Source of the DNA: Apostichopus californicus
Lineage: Eukaryota > Echinodermata > Holothuroidea > Aspidochirotida > Stichopodidae
Assembly (NCBI GenBank): GCA_020650975.1
Contig: JAIPMN010013603.1
Span: 1 to 32,118, forward strand
DNA: 32,118 bases
Direction: 5' to 3'
The notes below the pieces were generated by a model. It worked only from the letters and a program-made list of their open reading frames with translations. It was not told where the DNA came from and made no database searches. Positions 29,299 to 32,118 of the stretch are shown piece by piece (positions within the stretch are counted from its first letter, which is position 1; each line of letters opens with the position of its first letter). The translations under genes were made by a program, and so were the position numbers.

Positions 29299-30624
29299 CT
29301 GAGAAGAAATGAAGATGGGCAAATAAAGATTAAAGATAAAGAAAGAGAATTCAACTATAGACTCTAATACTGTTCTTTAAAATGAAATACAGCTACTGAT
29401 TATGTTTTATAGAAATAGTTGAATTTTCCAACAGAAGTGGCTTTAGGTACTTGGGCAATGATCTGTGCAAACTATATGATGTAGTTCTTCTCAACCTGAC
29501 AGCTAGAAATTATCCTCAATGGTAACAGCAGCTTCATTCCGATTGTTACATGATAAATAGTTTAGGGTGCTATGAGTGTGTGGTAAGTCTTGTTAACTGT
29601 TTAGGGTTCCTTTTAAAACCAAAAACTTTTTGTCTTTGCAGTTGTTCCTTATGAGAAATTATTAATGAAAAGATAATTCATTATTCAACAATAATTGCAA
29701 CATATTGTTTAAAACATCACTGCAATTTATTTTTCATTGACAGTGATTTTAAGTGCCACACAAAACTACAAGATAAATTTTTAAACATTGTTTTCTGGTT
29801 TTGCCTCGAACAACCAGGCCTTACACTTTGGTTGTCCGAACAGCAAAAGAAATGTAGCAAACTATAAACAGAGACCACTATGTGTACACTGTGAGAGGAG
29901 TGTAGCTTTGGGGGATAGAACACCAACTTTTGTGATAACAATTTATCATTTAACCTGCTTGGACTATGACTACACCTCGTAAGCTGATTTGGGTTGTACA
30001 GAAAGTTGGTCGCTTTTCCGCCAACCGGACAAAGCATTAAAAATTTGCCCTGAGCTGTGCCTGAATATTTTTGAACATGAATGTAACAGACTCCCATGCA
30101 AGAGATGTATAAACAATTTCTTGCATGTCCTTGTTGACTGCTCTACATTTATAATGTGCTGATTCCTTGGGACAGAATCAGTTATGCCCGTGAAAATGGC
30201 CCTAGTGTAATGTGATTGTAGGCTTACCAGCCAGTGAGAAAGAGATTACGTATTCTTGTGGAATGGGTATCAGCTTGTAATGTCTACACTATAAATTACA
30301 TCTAATTTTACATTAGAAGTAGTCAAGGGAAGTTTATAACTTAAATCTGCATAATGAAACTTCATTGCATTTTGGACAATCTTCTCAAAATATTTGTAAA
30401 ATAATGACGATTGTAGAGATCAGTAATTGCATCCAAATATAAAAGTATTTGGTAACAGACTATGTATGAATTAATAAAATAATAATAATAATTTTATTAT
30501 TCCCCTCACAATTTATTGCAGAAGCTGACAAATGGATAAATATTAACAAGTCTGAAGGAATTACAGTGAAGAAGAAGATGATGAGGCAGATGATAATAAT
30601 TTATGGAGCAAGAGAGATAAATAC
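29299..30624 (-). other. Intron between first and second ankyrin exons of the window
   Basis: AT-rich, with a fragment of the 10800-type repeat at about 29800-29850. An AATAAT run lies near 30475-30500. No exon-like segment was found. Confidence 0.55.
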
Positions 30625-30723
30625 CTCCTCCCTGGCTTCCACGTCGCACCTCTCCTCCAGGAGCACCATAGCACACTCTGCGTGACCCTCCATAACCGAC
30701 TTGTGCAGAGCAGTGCAGCCAAA
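30625..30723 (-). CDS. ANKRD6: ANKRD6-like ankyrin repeat exon (first in window)
   Basis: The exon is 99 bp, 33 codons, phase 0 at both ends. The acceptor is ctgctaacag after a pyrimidine-rich stretch and the donor is GAGGAG|gtattt. The peptide begins FGCTALHKSVMEGHAECA and ends CDVEAREE: a full ankyrin repeat with G-x-TALH at residues 2-7, GH at 13-14 and a helix-2 LL at 21-22. It corresponds to the vertebrate repeat just before the one containing TALHEASWHGF. At least one further upstream repeat and the N-terminal leader are missing because they lie to the right of the window; I found no other ankyrin exon between 30724 and 32118. Confidence 0.92.
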
Positions 30724-30761
30724 CTGTTAGCAGATGAAGAGGAGGACATGGGTAAAGAAAA

Positions 30762-31180
30762 CAGAGTTAGTTTTAACCGGTTACCATGGTCACCACAGGG
30801 TATGTGAGGTTTCATGAATGAAAGAGCTTTACTTAAAATTGATAATTTTTCAACAATAAATTATTTCCTGATTATTAGAAAAGAGTTAGCTTAAACCAGT
30901 CACCATGGTCACCACAGGGTATGTAAATTCATGAATGAAAGAGCTTTACTTAAAATTTGATACTTTTTCAACACTAAGTTATTCCCTGATTGTTAGAAAA
31001 GAGTTAGCCTAAACCAGTAACCATGGTCACCACAGGGTATGTAAATTCATGAATGAAAGAGCTGTACTTAAAATTGATACTTTTTCAACACTATATTATT
31101 CCCTGATTGTTAGAAAAGAGTTAGCTTAAACCAGTAACCATGGTCACCACAGGGTATGTAAATTCATGAAGGAAAGAATT
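30762..31180. repeat. 117-119 bp tandem repeat, about 3.5 copies
   Basis: CCATGGTCACCACAGGGTAT G starts recur at 30784, 30903, 31021 and 31138. Each is followed by ATTCATGAATGAAAGAGCT, a T-rich segment and AGAAAAGAGTTAGC(T/C)TAAACC. It is intronic, just upstream of the 30625-30723 exon acceptor. Confidence 0.95.
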
Positions 31181-31621
31181 TAAAATTTTTTATTTTATTT
31201 TAATTTTAAAATTTTTAAGTAAGCACTTTAAAATTGATACTTTTTCTGTATGAACGATCGATCTACTTTCGAATTTAAAATTTTCAAATCCAGACTTTTG
31301 TAAACCATTTGTGATTGTGAGTTTGCAGTCTTTGAAACACACAGGTGTTCCTTGAAACTGGATTTCTTGTACTGCATATCTGTACTCATTACTCTAGTAC
31401 AATGAGGACATGGGTATTACAGGGACTAATTTAACCTGTATTGTATCACAAAATGCTATGCAAAATTGTCAAATTGCTAGATGAGTGCAAATTTAAGATA
31501 CATAGTACTGGTTTTGTATGCAGGAACCATAGTATTTTATAAGAGAGAAAGGTCAGAACTGTCAAAATTGCTACACAATGAATGCTGTAATGAAAGACTA
31601 CTGTAACTGTAACCACTTTTT
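31181..31621. other. Intronic sequence, nothing recognised
   Basis: AT-rich, with a TTTAAAATTTT-type palindromic AT stretch around 31180-31220. The upstream ankyrin exon expected for this gene is not here. Confidence 0.45.
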
Positions 31622-32118
31622 TCCTTAAAGCAGCATTTTGCGTCCTTTTCTATGATTTTTCTCAACCTCACTGACTCCACTATGCCATAACGACATACAT
31701 AACTAGCTATATATTTAAATCTTACTTCAAATGGTGGCATAAAAGTCAAAAAATTTGCAACTTTCAACTTTGTTTTTCTCCAAGATATTTTCCATTGGGA
31801 TCCCAATAAACCTCGCCCATAATATGAATATTTAAACGCTACGAACGTCATTGACCAATACGTAATACAACACTAAGCTTGATTTGTGTACAGTCTATAT
31901 GGCAGTTGTACCAGGGAGTTCCATTACAACTCCCTGGTTGTACCATGGAGCTATACTGTTTATAGCTCCATGGTTGTACCAACGCAAAGTCTTGAATTTT
32001 TTTTTAGCAACGGCTCATAACTAAACCTGCATTTGTGATTGGTTGAATTCAAACTAGTGGGTTTGGGGAAACTGTATGCGATTAATTTTAAATGTGGAAT
32101 TTGTCGTGGACACTTTCC
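31622..32118 (-). repeat. Dispersed repeat of at least 450 bp, copy 2 (inverted, runs off the window)
   Basis: It is the reverse complement of 21488-21937 throughout, e.g. TTAAAGCAGCATTTTGCGTC C, AATGGTGGCATAAAAGTC, CCCATAATATGAATATTTAA, CATTGACCAATACGTAATAC and GAATTCAAACTAGTGGG. It contains two strong hairpins at 31910-31974 that are arranged differently in copy 1. The minus ORF at 31537-31851 lies mostly in this repeat and is not a gene. Confidence 0.88.
31910..31974. repeat. Two consecutive perfect hairpins within the dispersed repeat
   Basis: ACCAGGGAGTT / AACTCCCTGGT (31910-31938, 11-bp stem, 7-nt loop) is followed by ACCATGGAGCTATA / TATAGCTCCATGGT (31942-31974, 14-bp stem, 5-nt loop). 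GTTGTACCA precedes each hairpin and follows the second. Confidence 0.9.

Larger units (their letters stand above)
12279..30723 (-). other. ANKRD6: ANKRD6/diversin-like gene, 5'-partial (gene span)
   Basis: Ten minus-strand exons share phase-0 junctions and join into one open frame of 849 residues ending in TAG at 12279-12281. The order of parts is that of vertebrate ANKRD6 (diversin): consecutive ankyrin repeats, a basic/charged linker, the short DKNGKVIE segment, a conserved coiled coil (KLENQIEAT and AAERTECL motifs), then a divergent tail. Each ankyrin exon matches its counterpart in order, for example TALHEACWNGY against TALHEASWHGF of human ANKRD6 as I remember it. Family knowledge: diversin is a cytoplasmic adaptor that recruits casein kinase I epsilon to the Axin/Conductin beta-catenin destruction complex and acts with Dishevelled in planar cell polarity; the fly counterpart is Diego. 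Not seen: start codon, promoter and the first one or two ankyrin repeats, expected beyond 32118. Orthology is an inference from domain order and motif identity; confidence is high. Confidence 0.9.

Noticed and set aside
31537..31851. 104-residue minus-strand ORF
   Set aside because: Lies mostly within a dispersed repeat that is also present at 21488-21937, where the frame is not conserved as coding.

Overview
The window is AT-rich animal nuclear DNA carrying one recognisable protein-coding gene on the minus strand. Its exons are short, separated by introns of 0.7-4.6 kb and rich in repeats. The gene is an ANKRD6/diversin (Drosophila Diego) homologue. Intron density, a tRNA-derived SINE with a conserved-looking central part, a Penelope-like motif and many palindromic repeats suggest a marine invertebrate. 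I favour an invertebrate deuterostome, probably an echinoderm. That is an impression from sequence style, not a proof.

Gene layout (transcribed right to left). Ten exons can be placed with splice sites: 30625-30723, 29197-29298, 28284-28382, 27334-27435, 25865-25963, 25074-25151, 21945-22058, 19583-19771, 14804-14989 and 12279-13760. Every junction is phase 0. The first five each encode exactly one ankyrin repeat (33, 34, 33, 34, 33 residues) and the sixth a terminal half-repeat. The next three encode a basic/RS-like charged linker and a short coiled-coil segment. The last large exon encodes the conserved C-terminal coiled coil and a long Ser-rich tail, then stops. These exons give 849 residues. 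The N-terminus and the first ankyrin repeats must lie beyond position 32118. One intron appears to use a GC donor (28283).

In vertebrates and flies this family links Wnt/beta-catenin and planar cell polarity signalling. Diversin brings casein kinase I epsilon to the Axin/Conductin complex and interacts with Dishevelled.

Left of 12279 (about 12.3 kb) I find no convincing gene. This flank holds minisatellites (38-, 45- and 63-bp units), a large foldback (5349-5607), two copies of a MITE with terminal inverted repeats (6673-7002, 9895-10204), G-rich tracts and a Penelope-like hairpin motif near 1199-1229.

Introns hold more repeats: a SINE with target-site duplication (24731-25041), a 5'-truncated non-LTR retrotransposon with target-site duplication (17385-17701), a hairpin-bearing repeat in two copies (16122-16302, 16620-16804), a dispersed repeat of at least 450 bp in two inverted copies (21488-21937, 31622-32118), tRNA-like relics, several minisatellites and microsatellites. 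No bacterial-type operon, CRISPR array or complete transposon gene is present.
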